The notes under the pieces are model-generated. The model worked only from the letters and a program-made list of their open reading frames with translations, searched no databases and was not told where the DNA came from. Shown here one piece after another: positions 39,699-51,357 of a stretch of 64,000 nt of DNA; the first letter of the stretch is position 1, and the number at the start of each line of letters is the position of its first letter. Origin of the DNA: Lacinutrix neustonica (GTDB taxonomy: Bacteria; Bacteroidota; Bacteroidia; Flavobacteriales; Flavobacteriaceae); contig NZ_CP113088.1 of the NCBI RefSeq assembly GCF_026625145.1, forward strand, positions 2,211,501 to 2,275,500. The letters are read 5' to 3'. The translations under genes and the position numbers were made by a program.

Positions 39699-41080
39699 AA
39701 ATTATACCTATTACGATTTTACCTTAAGCCTTTGCCCGAATGTTTACGACGTGTAGATGCTAAAATCGTTTTTGAAGTAGGAAACGTTTACATGTTAAAA
39801 CGCTGTAAAGAACACGGGAACTCTAAGGTATTGATTGCCGATGATATTGAATACTACAAAAATATAAGAAACTACAATAAACCAAGTGAAACGCCCTATA
39901 CCTTTAATACTAAAACAGACTATGGGTGTCCTTACGATTGCGGGTTGTGTCCGGACCACGAACAGCACAGTTGCTTGACGGTTATCGAGGTGACCGACCG
40001 GTGTAATTTAACCTGCCCAACCTGTTATGCGGGCTCATCACCAACGTATGGGAGACATCGTACTCTAGAGGAAGTCAAAGTGATGTTAGATACTATTGTA
40101 AAGAATGAAAAAGAGCCGGATGTGGTACAAATTTACGGTGGCGAACCCACGATTCACCCGCAGTTTTGGGAGATTATGGATTATGCTAAATCTTTACCCA
40201 TTCGACATTTAATGCTGAATACCAATGGTATAAAAATAGCTAAAGACCTCGCTTTCGCAGAACGACTAAAAACCTATGCGCCGATTTTGAAGTGTATTTA
40301 CAATTTGATTCTTTCGAAAATAGCGTGCTTCGTGAATTACGGGGTGCCGATTTGAATGACATAAGAACCCAAGCCATTTCGCATTTGAATGCCGTGAACC
40401 TCTCAACGACCTTGGTCGTGACGCTTCAAAAGGGGTTGAATGATCATGAAATTGGAAAAATTATTGATTACGCCCTACTACAAAAATGTGTTCGTGGTGT
40501 CACCCTTCAGCCTACACAAATTGCTGGACGGTTAGAACATTTTAATCCGGAGACGGATCGTATGACCCTTACCGAAGTGCGCAGAAAAATCATTGAGCAA
40601 ACCACTATATTTAATAGTGATGATCTTATTCCTGTGCCCTGTAACCCTGATGCTTTAGTCATGGGTTATGCGCTTAAATTAGACGAAGCCGTGTTTCCGT
40701 TAACACGCTATATTAATCCAGCAGATTTATTAGACAACAGTAAAAACACCATTATTTATGAACAGGATGAACAGCTTCAAGATAAAATGATAGAGTTGTT
40801 TAGCACAGGGAATTCTGTAGAAGTTGCAGAAGAAAATTTGAAATCTATAATGTGTTGTTTGCCAAATATTGAGGCTCCAAACTTAGGCTATGATAATTTA
40901 TTTCGCGTCATCATTATGCAGTTTATTGACGCCTATAATTTTGATGTACGCGCTATTAAAAAGTCGTGTGTTCATATTGTAGACAAAGACAATAAAATCA
41001 TTCCTTTTGAAACCATGAATTTGTTTTATCGTGATGATAAAAAAGAGCACTTAGAACGCCTTAGAAATGAAATGATATGA
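39688..41080 (+). CDS. radical SAM protein, Tes (tetraether lipid synthase)/MJ0619-like (interrupted twice)
   Basis: About 464 residues once repaired. Order of motifs: N-terminal CPECLRRVDAKIVFEVGNVYMLKRCKEHG, then DYGCPYDCGLCPDHEQHSC, then the radical SAM cluster IEVTDRCNLTCPTCYAG (Cx3Cx2C), GGEPTIHPQFWEI, and a C-terminal KKSCVHIVDKDNKIIPF. This cysteine layout matches the COG1964/Tes family, whose archaeal member couples lipid tails. Breaks at 39736 (TGCCCGAATG) and 40281 (GCGCCGATTT) repair to LSLCPECLRR and KTYAPDFEVYLQF. The gene overlaps the Lgt-like membrane gene by 11 bases. Substrate unproven. Confidence 0.85.
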
Positions 41081-41283
41081 GGTATTTTCTATTAGAAGTT
41101 GGGAATCTTAACGGGTTGTTATTTATGCTTATTGCCATCATGCTTGGTCCAGCCATTGTTTTAGCAATCATTGGGTTTGCTGTCAAGAATAAAAACAAAA
41201 AAGCAGCCAAAATTTTATTTATTCTAGCTGCCGTATATGTTATTGTTAGTTTAGGGATTTGTGGGGCGCTTCTTACTGGTTAA
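41077..41283 (+). CDS. small two-helix membrane protein
   Basis: 68 residues with two hydrophobic helices (LLFMLIAIMLGPAIVLAIIGFAV and ILFILAAVYVIVSLGICGALL) separated by a Lys/Asn loop. It starts four bases before the radical SAM stop. No family recognised. A membrane partner for the lipid-modifying genes upstream is possible but not shown. Confidence 0.6.
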   Translation: MRYFLLEVGNLNGLLFMLIAIMLGPAIVLAIIGFAVKNKNKKAAKILFILAAVYVIVSLGICGALLTG

Positions 41284-41662
41284 GCCTCTTAAAAACCCAA
41301 AGGCCATAACAACCCGTAAACAATTCTGCAGCGGTTCCAAAAACGTAAGCTGAAGTGGGTATGCCATCTGTAATAAGGCTTAGCAGTCTTCCTAAACCCA
41401 AACCTAGCATAAAAATAAAATTGGTAACTATTGCTGTTTCAAAATATCGTTTTTTAATGAATCCCAAAATCCATAACGCAGAAAACCCCAAATACAGTCC
41501 CATAATGGCTTTGTAAAAATTATGCTCATCGGTAGTTTCTAAAAGCATATCGAAGCTTAGTTCTGGTTTAAAACCGTAAACAAAAGCCACAGGAATAACG
41601 ATACACACCGAAATAATGAGGTGGATTTTATTAATGAAGTCCTCTTTAGTTTTAATCATCAT
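41273..41662 (-). CDS. DUF4345-like four-helix membrane protein
   Basis: About 129 residues with four hydrophobic helices and short loops (KIHLIISVCIVIPVAFVYGF, FYKAIMGLYLGFSALWILGF, TAIVTNFIFMLGLGLGRLLSL, AAELFTGCYGLWVFKRL). The FYKAIMGLYLGFSALW and RLLS-D blocks resemble DUF4345 proteins. The start is set at the second Met pair (41662); an in-frame extension upstream lacks hydrophobicity. Function unknown. Convergent with the small membrane gene, overlapping its end. Confidence 0.6.
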   Translation of the reverse strand: MMIKTKEDFINKIHLIISVCIVIPVAFVYGFKPELSFDMLLETTDEHNFYKAIMGLYLGFSALWILGFIKKRYFETAIVTNFIFMLGLGLGRLLSLITDGIPTSAYVFGTAAELFTGCYGLWVFKRLNQ

Positions 41663-41730
41663 TCTACTTCGGATATGATTTCCTATGGTTTCGAAATGAC
41701 CCAAAATTCAACATTTTTTAATTACTTCTT

Positions 41731-42955
41731 TTAGAATGTTACCGCAACCACAACCAAGTCATCCCCCCTTTTCAGAGTTACATCAGTTGTGTCGCCTTTT
41801 TTATAGTTTGATAAGGCTTTCATATACGTCATCATATCTGAGATGTCATGAGCTCCAATTTTAACTACAATATCACCTTTTTGAATGCCCGCATTGGTGG
41901 CTGGAGTATTTGCTCTTGTACCATCGATTCGCATGCCTTTACCATCAAATAAATAATCTGGTGTAACCCCCAATCCCACCTCAAATTTTGGTACGGCATC
42001 GCTTTCGTTTATGGTTGCTCTAAAAGGTAATGTTCCATTATTATCTAAATCGGTAATGATTTCAAAAATATAGTTAGCTATGGTTTGCATGCCTTCATAA
42101 TTAAGTTTTTCAAAATCGTCACTCGGTTTGTGATAGTCTTCGTGCTGTCCAGTAAAAAAATGGAGTACGGGAATATCAACGTTATAAAAAGAGGTATGAT
42201 CGCTGGGCCCAACACCAGATTCCTTTGGCACTAATTTAAAATTAGAGTTGTTCGCTTTTACCGTCTGCTTTAAAACAGGCGATGTTCCCACACCGTAAAC
42301 CGCTAAGGTGCTGTCTGTTTTTAAACGCCCAACCATATCCATGTTTATCATGTAATTCACTTTTTTGATATCAATCGTGGGGTGTTTTACAAAATAGTTT
42401 GAGCCCAACAAGCCCATTTCTTCACCGAGAGAACGTGATAAATAAATAGTTGTTATTGGTGTTTACTGATTTTAGTTTTTCGGCTAAATTTAAAAGGACG
42501 GCGACCCCACTGGCATTATCATCGGCGCCATTATGAATGGCTGTTTCTCCACGGTGTAATGATCCCTCTGCACCTAAACCTAAATGATCATAGTGTGCTC
42601 CAATGATAATCGTGTTTTCTGCTTTGTGGTCTATAAAACCGATAACATTAGTTCCTGTAATAGTACTATCTCCATCCTTTATTGTATAGTTCACGGCTTG
42701 GTGAGGATCGGTCTTTGGTCTAAAAGAAAAGGTTTGAAAATACGTGTTTGTGCCTTGAGCTTTTAGCCCCATATTTTGAAAACGTTCGGCAATATATGCT
42801 GCTGCTTTTAGTTCGCCATTGCTTCCCGTTTGTCGGCCTTCTAAAGCATCAGAAGACAGAAAAGCGACATCCTCTTTTATGGTGACGGTCTTTGTTTTTT
42901 CTTGTTGGCAAGCCATTAAAAGCAGTAAAAAAACGACTGCAATTCCTTTTTTCAT
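41731..42955 (-). CDS. M28 peptidase lipoprotein with PDZ domain (frame interrupted)
   Basis: Signal peptide with lipobox (AVVFLLLLMAC). The M28 zinc domain shows [50 protein letters not shown] and HTSFYNVDIPVLHFFTG. The FSGEEMGLLGS join appears only after repairing 42425-42430 (CCGAGA). A C-terminal PDZ-like domain (GLGVTPDYLFDGKGMRIDGTRANTPATNAGIQKGDIVVKIG) follows. It probably trims peptides at the outer membrane or periplasm. About 407 residues. Confidence 0.87.
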
Positions 42956-43010
42956 TGTGAGAAGTATTAATTTTACACAAAACTATACAATATTTATTAC
43001 TTTACTCCTC

Positions 43011-44114
43011 ATGAAAATCACATACCTCAGCTTCCTTTTTCTAATTTTATTTTCTTGTAAAAATGAAGACAACGCGAAAGAGACCGATATAAATTCTGAA
43101 GTTTCAGAAACAAAAAACCCATTAATTTATCCGGAAGAAGTGCATTTTAAAAACTTACGACAAGTGACGTTTGGGGGTGATAATGCTGAAGCATATTGGA
43201 GTTTTGATAATAAGCAAATAGTATTTCAGTCTAATTATGAAAAATGGAATGTGAGCTGTGACCGAGATGTTTTTAATGCAGGTCAACGACACTTTCGATA
43301 GTGTCCCGCCACCCATGGTAAGCACAGGCAAGGGGCGCACAACCTGTTCTTATTTCCTTCCGGACAATAAACATATTATATATGCATCCACGCATTTAAG
43401 CGATGAAAACTGTCCGAGAGACACCCTTGCGTAAAAATGGAAAATACATTTGGCCGGTGTATGATACCTTCGATATTTTTGTTGCAGATTTACAAGGTAA
43501 CATCGTAAAGCAGTTGACACATGAAAAAGGGTATGATGCTGAGCCAACGGTATCTCCTCAAGGTGATAAAATAGTATTTACCTCAACAAGAAGTGGTGAT
43601 TTGGAATTATATACCATGAATTTAGATGGTAGTGATGTCCAGCAAATTACAGACGAATTAGGCTACGATGGTGGTGCTTTTTTCTCACCGAGATGGGACC
43701 AAAATTATCTTCCGTTCGTCTCGACCAAAAACAGAGCAGGACATCAAAGCATACAAAGAGTTGTTAGCCGAAGGCTTGGTGGAACCAACAGATATGGAGC
43801 TTTATATCTGTAATGCTGATGGTAGTGAACTAAGGCAATTAACCGATTTAGGCAATGCGAATTGGAGCCCGTTTTTTCATCCAAGTGGTAAGAAAATATT
43901 GTTTTCATCAAACTTTGAAGCCTCGCGTGGCTTCCCTTTTAACTTATATCTGATTGATATAGATGGGAAAAATTTAGAACGGGTGACCCACGGCGAAACC
44001 TTCGATGCCTTTCCTGTGTTTTCCAATGACGGCAAAAAATTAGCCTTTTCTTCCAATAGAAATAATGGAGGTGGTCGCGACACCAATTTGTTTATTGCAG
44101 AGTGGCAGGATTAA
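43011..44114 (+). CDS. TolB-like beta-propeller lipoprotein (interrupted three times)
   Basis: Signal peptide with lipobox (LSFLFLILFSC) then repeated WD40-like PD40 blades, e.g. EPTVSPQGDKIVFTSTRSGDLELYTMNLDGSDVQQIT, PFFHPSGKKILFSSNFEAS and FPVFSNDGKKLAFSSNRN. Breaks at 43262 (CCGAGA), 43414 (CCGAGA) and 43688 (CCGAGA) repair to VSCDQMFLMQVND, DENCPETPLRKNGKY and FFSPDGTKIIFRSSRP. About 367 residues. Such propellers commonly act in envelope protein interactions or carry peptidase-like activity; partner unknown. Confidence 0.83.
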
Positions 44115-44139
44115 AAAAGTGCAAAGGGGTAATTCCCAT

Positions 44140-46534
44140 TTATTTCTCTAAGCGCTCACGCTCCACGCGTTCTTTAGTTCGGGCATTGGTTTTTAGAGTC
44201 GTATTTCCAAACTTATAACTAAACCCAAGTTTAATATAGCGATTGTCATCATCAGTAAAAAGATAATTATCTTGAGTTCTGTATCTCGTTGTAACGCCGA
44301 ATCTTGAGTATTAAAGAGATCTGCAATGGCCGGAGACACAGTCCCTTTTTTACTAAAAACAATTTTCTTGATTGAAAGGTTGGACACCAACCGAGCATCT
44401 ATTCTTTGCAACCCAATAATATTTTTACCAATATGTACTAAAGATAAATTTGCAGATAAACTATTGTCTTTCAAAAAACTATAATCTGCACTTAAAATAG
44501 AATAGTTGTACCATTGATTTTGGTTTATTTCAGCGGTATCAACAATTAAGCGCTCTTCAATATTTGCAATTCTATTTGCCAAATACAAAAACCAGCGGTC
44601 TGTAATGTTCTTATAGAACTCAACATCTAATCCGTACTCATTGGATTTATTGATGTTGGTTGGTGTGAAAGCAATAATGCTATTATTATTATCCTGAATT
44701 GGAATCTCGAAAATAGCATCTTTTCGAGCTTGATAAAAAACATCAACGGTTAGGAAATCGAATAATCCAGTCCCCAATAAAAACTTATTAGTAAAGGCCG
44801 GTTTCAAAAAAGGGTTTCCAGTAACCACTGTATTGTCATTCAAGAAGAAATTAAATGGATTTAACAGTTGGTAACTCGGTCTAGAAATACTGCGTTTGTA
44901 GTTGGTATAGATATTAGCATTCTTTGAGGCTTGAAAACTTAAATTTAAGGTAGGAAACACTTCAAAATAATTTTGCTTATTTTTTTGATTGTCAGATATA
45001 GAAAGTCCATCGACATCTGTCTGTTCTACTCTTAGCCCACCACTAAAATTCCATTTTTCCCAATTTTTGTTATAACTCAAATATCCTGCAAATATAGATT
45101 CTTCATAGTCATACGCGTTTGAATTGGTTGGATCGAAAATAAATCTGCCTGAAGTTTCGTCAAAATCAAAATGATCAATAGCACTCTCTGTTGTTATGCT
45201 AGAGGTTTTTATCCCAGCAGTAAACTCTGAACTGTCATTTATTGGCCAAGTATAATCTAATTGAGAGGTTAATATATTGGTGTCCTGATTACTATTGGTG
45301 TTAAAAGCGGTACTAAAATTATTGATGCTATTCGGAAAAAAATAATTGCTATTAACCTTTTGGTCTCTAGCATAATTATAATCTGTAAAATGCGTGTTCA
45401 AAGATATTTGAGCGCCATTTTTGAAGCGATGTTCAAAATCTAGATCGAATCCCAGATTGTATTTTTCATCTTCTGAGTGATTTTTTGAATTAAAGTTAAA
45501 AATCCTATTACCATTCACACGGGTTAGTCCTTTAATTCTATAATCGTAAAAAGGAACCAATAACGTGTTGGCTGAAAGACTTAATGTGTTTTTGCCATCT
45601 ATAAAATAATCAAAATTCAAATTCACATTATGTGTATTGGAACGTGTATTCCGGTTATTATTGGTTAACCATTGTTCATCTAAAGCGCCAGTGTTCTCTA
45701 AATAATTAATACGATCATCTTGTTCTCTATTAATTTTACTTTTTGTAAAACTGTAGTTTAAATTAACATTTACTTTGTTTGTCTTATAAAACTGATTGAG
45801 TCCCGCACTATGCCTAGGAAAAACACCTTGTGTGTAATTAGTGAAAATGTTGCCACGATACCCTGTAATCAAGTTTCTACTCATCACGATGTTTAACACC
45901 GCACCACTTTCTGCGTCATATTTTGCTGGAGGATTGGTTATAACCTCCACTTTTTTAATGCTATTTGCTGGTGAATTTTCAAGCAATTGGGTAATCTCTC
46001 CTGCCGAGAGATTCACTTTTCGATCATTAATATAAACCGTTGGTATACTGTTTTTAACCGTTATCACATTGTCTAAAATTAAAACACCTGGGGTGCTCCG
46101 TAAGACTTCTAGCAAGTTACCTTCGCTTAAAGCTGTGTTTTCAACATTAAAAATAAAACGATCAGCTTCTTTTTTTAAGGTGGGTTGCTTTGAAGTAATA
46201 TTAACCTCTTCTAATGCTTCCGTATTATTCTTAAGCATAATGGTCCCAAAATTTTTGCTTTGAGTAAGTTCAAAACGTTCTAATGCTTCATTATAACCAA
46301 CAAATGTGATTTTTAATGTATAGGCGTTTGCCGAAAGGTCTTTTAATAAAAAAGTACCGGATTCACTAGAACTAACACCCGTGACAATGGTCTCATCTTC
46401 AGCTAAAAGCAAAACAGAGGCAAAGGCTACCGGCACATTGCTTTCATCAACCAAAGTTCCGTAAATAGTAAATTCTTGTGCCGAATTTCTGAGCAAAAAA
46501 GACAAATAAATATGTAAAGTATGTATCGCAACAA
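44140..46534 (-). CDS. TonB-receptor-like outer membrane beta-barrel protein (interrupted twice)
   Basis: An N-terminal carboxypeptidase-regulatory-like domain (TIYGTLVDESNVPVAFASVLLLAEDET) is followed by a plug-like region (LRSTPGVLILDNVITVKNSIPTVYINDRKV...VEVITNPPAKYDAESGAVLNI) and a large barrel with many alternating strands, about 800 residues. Two losses: at about 46481 (GCCGAATT), whose repair turns the start into a signal peptide ending SEILAQEF, and at about 44297 (GCCGAATC), whose repair gives QDSGVTTRYRTQDNYLF and a stop at 44140. The start (TTG about 46534) is tentative. Confidence 0.78.
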
Positions 46535-46651
46535 AGGAGAAATATTTAAAGGCAATATACCAATTGTTTTTTACTTTTTGCTGTGGTTAAAACCGTAAAC
46601 CCCAAGACCATTCTATTCCTAAGAAAAAAGAAAAAATCGACAATAATGCAT

Positions 46652-46659
46652 TATATTTG
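46652..46659 (+). promoter_or_regulatory. -7 box (TATATTTG) before lepA
   Basis: TATATTTG fits TAnnTTTG and lies about 30 bases before the lepA ATG. Confidence 0.6.
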
Positions 46660-46689
46660 CACTCCCGTTGTTTTTAGAGGAATTTGATT

Positions 46690-48488
46690 ATGAAGCACAT
46701 TAGAAATTTTTGTATTATCGCACATATCGATCACGGTAAAAGTACACTTGCCGATCGTTTATTAGACGCTACCGGTTCGGTAACGGCCCGTGAGCAACAA
46801 AACCAGTTATTAGATAGTATGGATTTAGAGCGTGAGCGTGGTATTACCATTAAATCGCACGCCATACAAATGGACTATACCTATGAAGGTGAAAAATATG
46901 TTTTAAATTTAATAGATACTCCAGGCCACGTCGATTTCTCTTATGAAGTGTCTCGATCTATTGCTGCCTGTGAAGGGGCTTTACTAATTGTAGATGCCGC
47001 CCAAAGTATTCAGGCACAAACGATTTCAAATTTATATTTGGCATTAGAAAATGATTTAGAAATCATTCCTGTTTTAAATAAAGTCGATTTACCTAGTGCA
47101 AATCCTGAAGAAGTAACAGACGATATTGTCGAGCTTTTAGGCTGTGATCCTAGTGAAGTTATTCATGCTAGTGGAAAAACAGGCTTTGGTGTAGAAAACA
47201 TCTTAAAAGCCATTATAGAGCGTGTTCCAGCGCCTAAAGGCGATCCAAACGCGCCACTTCAAGCCCTTATTTTCGACTCGGTTTACAATACCTTTAGAGG
47301 TATTGAAACCTATTTTAGAGTTTTTAACGGCGAAATTAAAAAAGGACAAAAAATTAAATTTGTTGCCACAGAAAAAGAATACTATGCCGATGAGGTGGGT
47401 ACCTTAAAATTAACTCAAGTAGCTAAGCAAAGTGTAAAAACGGGAGATGTAGGCTATTTAATTACAGGCATCAAAACAGCAAAAGAAGTTAAAGTTGGAG
47501 ATACCATTACCGATTTTGATAACCCAACGACAAATATTGTTGAAGGTTTTGAGGATGTAAAACCTATGGTTTTTGCGGGTATTTATCCAGTGGACACAGA
47601 AGATTATGAAGAGCTAAGAAACTCTATGGAAAAGCTGCAATTAAACGATGCCTCTTTAGTGTTTCAACCGTGAAAGCTCTGCGGCTTTAGGTTTTGGTTT
47701 TCGTTGTGGATTCTTAGGAATGTTACACATGGAAATTATTCAAGAACGACTAGAGCGTGAATTTGATATGACCGTGATTACAACTGTACCAAACGTGTCT
47801 TATTTTGCGTATACCAATAAAAACCCGGAAGAACCTTTTATAGTTAATAACCCTAGTGATTTACTGGACCCAACTACGATTAATCGTGTTGAAGAACCTT
47901 TTATTAAAGCCACGATAATCACTAAAGCCGACTTTGTGGGTAACGTTATGTCTTTATGTATTGAAAAACGTGGGATGATTACCAATCAAACCTATTTAAC
48001 ACCGAGAGCGTGTTGAACTAACGTTTGATATGCCTTTGGCAGAAATTGTTTTCGATTTTTACGATCGATTAAAAACGGTTTCTAAAGGGTATGCTTCATT
48101 CGATTATTCACCAATTGGGATGCGTACTTCAAAATTAGTGCGTTTAGATGTCTTATTAAATGCACAACCCGTAGATGCGCTTTCAGCATTAATTCATGCC
48201 GATAATGCACAGAGTATTGGTAAAAAAATGTGTGAAAAACTAAAAGAACTCATTCCCCGTCAACAATTTGATATTCCAATTCAAGCTGCCGTTGGCGCCA
48301 AAATTATTTCTCGTGAAACCATTAAAGCCCTGCGTAAAGATGTAACCGCTAAATGTTACGGTGGTGATATTTCACGAAAGCGTAAACTTCTTGAAAAGCA
48401 GAAAAAAGGTAAAAAACGTATGCGTCAAGTGGGTAATGTGGAAATACCACAACAAGCGTTTATGGCTGTTTTGAAGTTGAACGACTAA
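46690..48488 (+). CDS. lepA: elongation factor 4 (interrupted twice)
   Basis: A translational GTPase of about 598 residues. G-domain motifs are [16 protein letters not shown] (G1), [12 protein letters not shown] (G3) and [11 protein letters not shown] (G4). The C-terminal domain typical of LepA ends in [24 protein letters not shown]. The raw frame breaks at 47668-47673 (CCGTGA) and 48002-48007 (CCGAGA); repairs give [20 protein letters not shown] and [15 protein letters not shown], both invariant LepA segments. Starting codon chosen at ATG 46690 ([14 protein letters not shown]), not the TTG upstream. Preceded by a -7 box. Confidence 0.95.
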
Positions 48489-48688
48489 TACCCTATCGGG
48501 TTGTGATGTTCATTTGTTTTAGTATCGCATTAAGACTTTTGTCCTGATAGATGTTTTCTAATTCTTATTAGATGGTTCATGTGTTTTATACGCATACATG
48601 GATTCATAAAAAGTATACAATATTTAACAAACATTCTTTTTTTTAAGTTTATATCATTAGCTTTATAGGACGCTTATAAACTTTCTTA
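48489..48688. other. gene-free region between lepA and glgA
   Basis: About 200 AT-rich bases with no open frame or strong hairpin seen; presumably contains the glgA promoter. Confidence 0.5.
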
Positions 48689-50090
48689 ATGACCATTGTT
48701 CATATTAGTGCAGAATGTTATCCCATTGCCAAGGTTGGCGGCTTGGCAGATGTTGTTGGGGCATTACCTAAATATCAAAATGACTTAGGCCACACCGCCT
48801 CTGTCATTATGCCTTTTTATAATAATGTGTTCACAACAGCTCACCGGTTTACTCCTGTTTTCATGGCGACACTACAATTTGGGGACAAAAGTGTTCCTTT
48901 TGAAGTGTTAACCCTGACAGAGAATACATTAGATTTCGCCGTTTATTTTATAAATATCGAACCTTTACTCTATAAAGACTATGTGTATTCTAATAAGGAC
49001 ACCAAACGGTTTTTAGGCTTTCAAATTGCTGCTTTAGATTGGCTGAAATCCCTCGACAATACACCGGACATCATACATTGTCATGATCATCACACGGGCT
49101 TAATCCCGTTTATGCTACAACAGTCTTTTGAGTATCAATCACTGAATAGAATTCCTGTGGTCTTCACTATTCATAATGCACAATATCAAGGTGAGTTTTC
49201 TCATGATTTAATACACTTCATTCCGGACTTTAATTTTGATCATGTGGGCTTAATCGACTGGAATCACCAAATTAATCCTTTAGCGGCAGCCATAAAAAGC
49301 GCCTGGCAAGTCACAACAGTCTCTCCAAGTTACATGGAGGAATTAAAAAACAATGCCAACGGTTTGGAGTGGCTTTTATCTCATGAACACGAAAAATGTG
49401 TCGGTATTTTGAATGGTATTGATACCACGGTGTGGAATCCGAGAAACAGATGCCTTTCTTATTAAAAATTATAAAAACACTTCCGTCATCTCTGGTAAAA
49501 AGGCAAACAAAAAATGGTTGTGTGACACTTTTGGTTTAGACGAAAAAAAACCACTCTTTACGTTTATTGGACGACTGGTTGGTGAAAAAACTGCCGATTT
49601 ATTCCCTGAAATTTTCAGTCAAGTATTAAGAAAAAACGATCTATCAATTTTGCTCTTAGGCTACGGTGAAACAAAAACAGAACAGGCCCTAAAATTGTTG
49701 TCTTCAGCGTTTGAGAATTATAATCATTTTATTGGATACGACGAAAAACTCTCACATATTTTATACGCTGGTGCCGACTTTTTAATTATGCCGTCTCGAG
49801 TGGAGCCTTGCGGTCTCAATCAATTATATGCACTACGCTATGGCACCATTTCTATAGTAAACAATATTGGTGGTTTAAAAGACACGATAAAAGATCTTTC
49901 AAACGACGGGTTTGGAATTGTAATCCCTTCTGCTACAACCGAAGCAACGGTTGCCGGCATTATTAAAGCGAAAGCCTTTTACGACAACAAAGCGGCTTTC
50001 AAAAAAACACAAAAACACATCATGTCTATTGACCATTCTTGGCTACAATCGGCTAAAGCATATCAGGAACTTTATATAAAAATCAGCTAA
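48689..50090 (+). CDS. glgA: glycogen synthase (frame interrupted)
   Basis: A GT5 glucosyltransferase of about 466 residues: [23 protein letters not shown] (the KVGGL nucleotide-sugar motif), [14 protein letters not shown] and [14 protein letters not shown] in the N-domain, and [29 protein letters not shown] in the C-domain with the catalytic Glu. The break at 49439-49444 (CCGAGA) repairs to [16 protein letters not shown]. It elongates alpha-1,4-glucan from ADP-glucose. Together with glgC and glgB it forms a glycogen synthesis operon. Confidence 0.94.
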
Positions 50091-50091
50091 A

Positions 50092-51357
50092 ATGATAAAC
50101 AACAAAGTCATTTCAATTATTTTGGGAGGCGGACAGGGATCGCGCTTATATCCGCTTACCGAAGCCCGATCAAAACCAGCAGTGCCCATTGCAGGAAAAT
50201 ACCGTTTGGTAGATATTCCCATTTCGAATTGTATCAATTCCGACATCAAACGCATATTTGTATTAACACAATTCAATTCAGCATCATTAAACAGACACAT
50301 TAAAAACACCTATCACTTTAGCTTTTTTAGCTCCGGATTTGTAGACGTTTTAGCAGCAGAACAAACACCGAGAAAACAAAACCTGGTTTCAAGGGACTGC
50401 TGATGCCGTGAGACAGAGTATGCACCATTTTAAAAGACATGATTATGAATATGCTCTCATTCTATCGGGTGACCAATTGTATAGTATGGATTTTAATGAC
50501 ATGCTCAACAAGCATATAGAAAATAATGCTGCTATCTCTATAGCGACTTTACCAGTAAAAGAAAAGGACGCCACAGCCTTTGGTATTTTAAAAACCGATA
50601 AAGAAAACGTCATCACATCATTTATAGAAAAACCGAGATGAAACACTGTTACCTGATTGGACTTCTGAGGTGAGCACTGAAATGCAAGCGCAAGAACGGA
50701 ATCACCTGGCGTCGATGGGTATTTATATTTTCAATAAAGCCCTTTTAGAGGAACTTATGGCAGATACAACTACTATTGATTTTGGAAAAGAAATCATACC
50801 ACAATCCATTCATAATCACAAAGTACTGAGTTATCAATTTGAGGGCTATTGGACAGATATTGGGAATATAGATTCTTTCTTTGAAGCCAATATTGGTTTA
50901 ACAGATGATCTCCCAAAATTTGATCTTTACGACATAAAAAACCGTGTCTACACTAGAGCTCGCATGCTACCCACTTCAAAAATTACGGGAACAAAATTAA
51001 CAAAAACAGTAATTGCCGAAGGTTGCATTATAAGCGCAGAAAGCATAGAGCGTTCCGTTATAGGCATTCGCTCCGAATTGGAGACAACAGTATTATTAGC
51101 CACGTATATACTATGGGAAGTGATTATTACCGAGTCTTGAAGATTTGTCTGATGATCACAAAGTGTTAATAGGCATTGGAAAGCGTTGTAAAATTAGTCA
51201 TGCCATTTTAGACAAAAATTGCAGCATTGGTAACGATGTTGAGATTAAAGGCGGGAAACACCTCCAAGATATTGAAACCGAAAACTACCTAATAAAAGAG
51301 GGCATCGTCGTGATTAAAAAAGGCGCCATAATCCCTGCTGGTTTTAAAATAGTTTAA
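50092..51357 (+). CDS. glgC: glucose-1-phosphate adenylyltransferase (interrupted at least three times)
   Basis: Conserved motifs: [38 protein letters not shown] (catalytic and regulatory sites), [40 protein letters not shown] and [16 protein letters not shown]. Breaks at 50368 and 50633 (both CCGAGA) repair to [20 protein letters not shown] and [16 protein letters not shown] third, near 51100-51135, needs two corrections and appears only partly motif-linked; expected text is [21 protein letters not shown]. It makes ADP-glucose, the donor for glgA. Confidence 0.92.
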
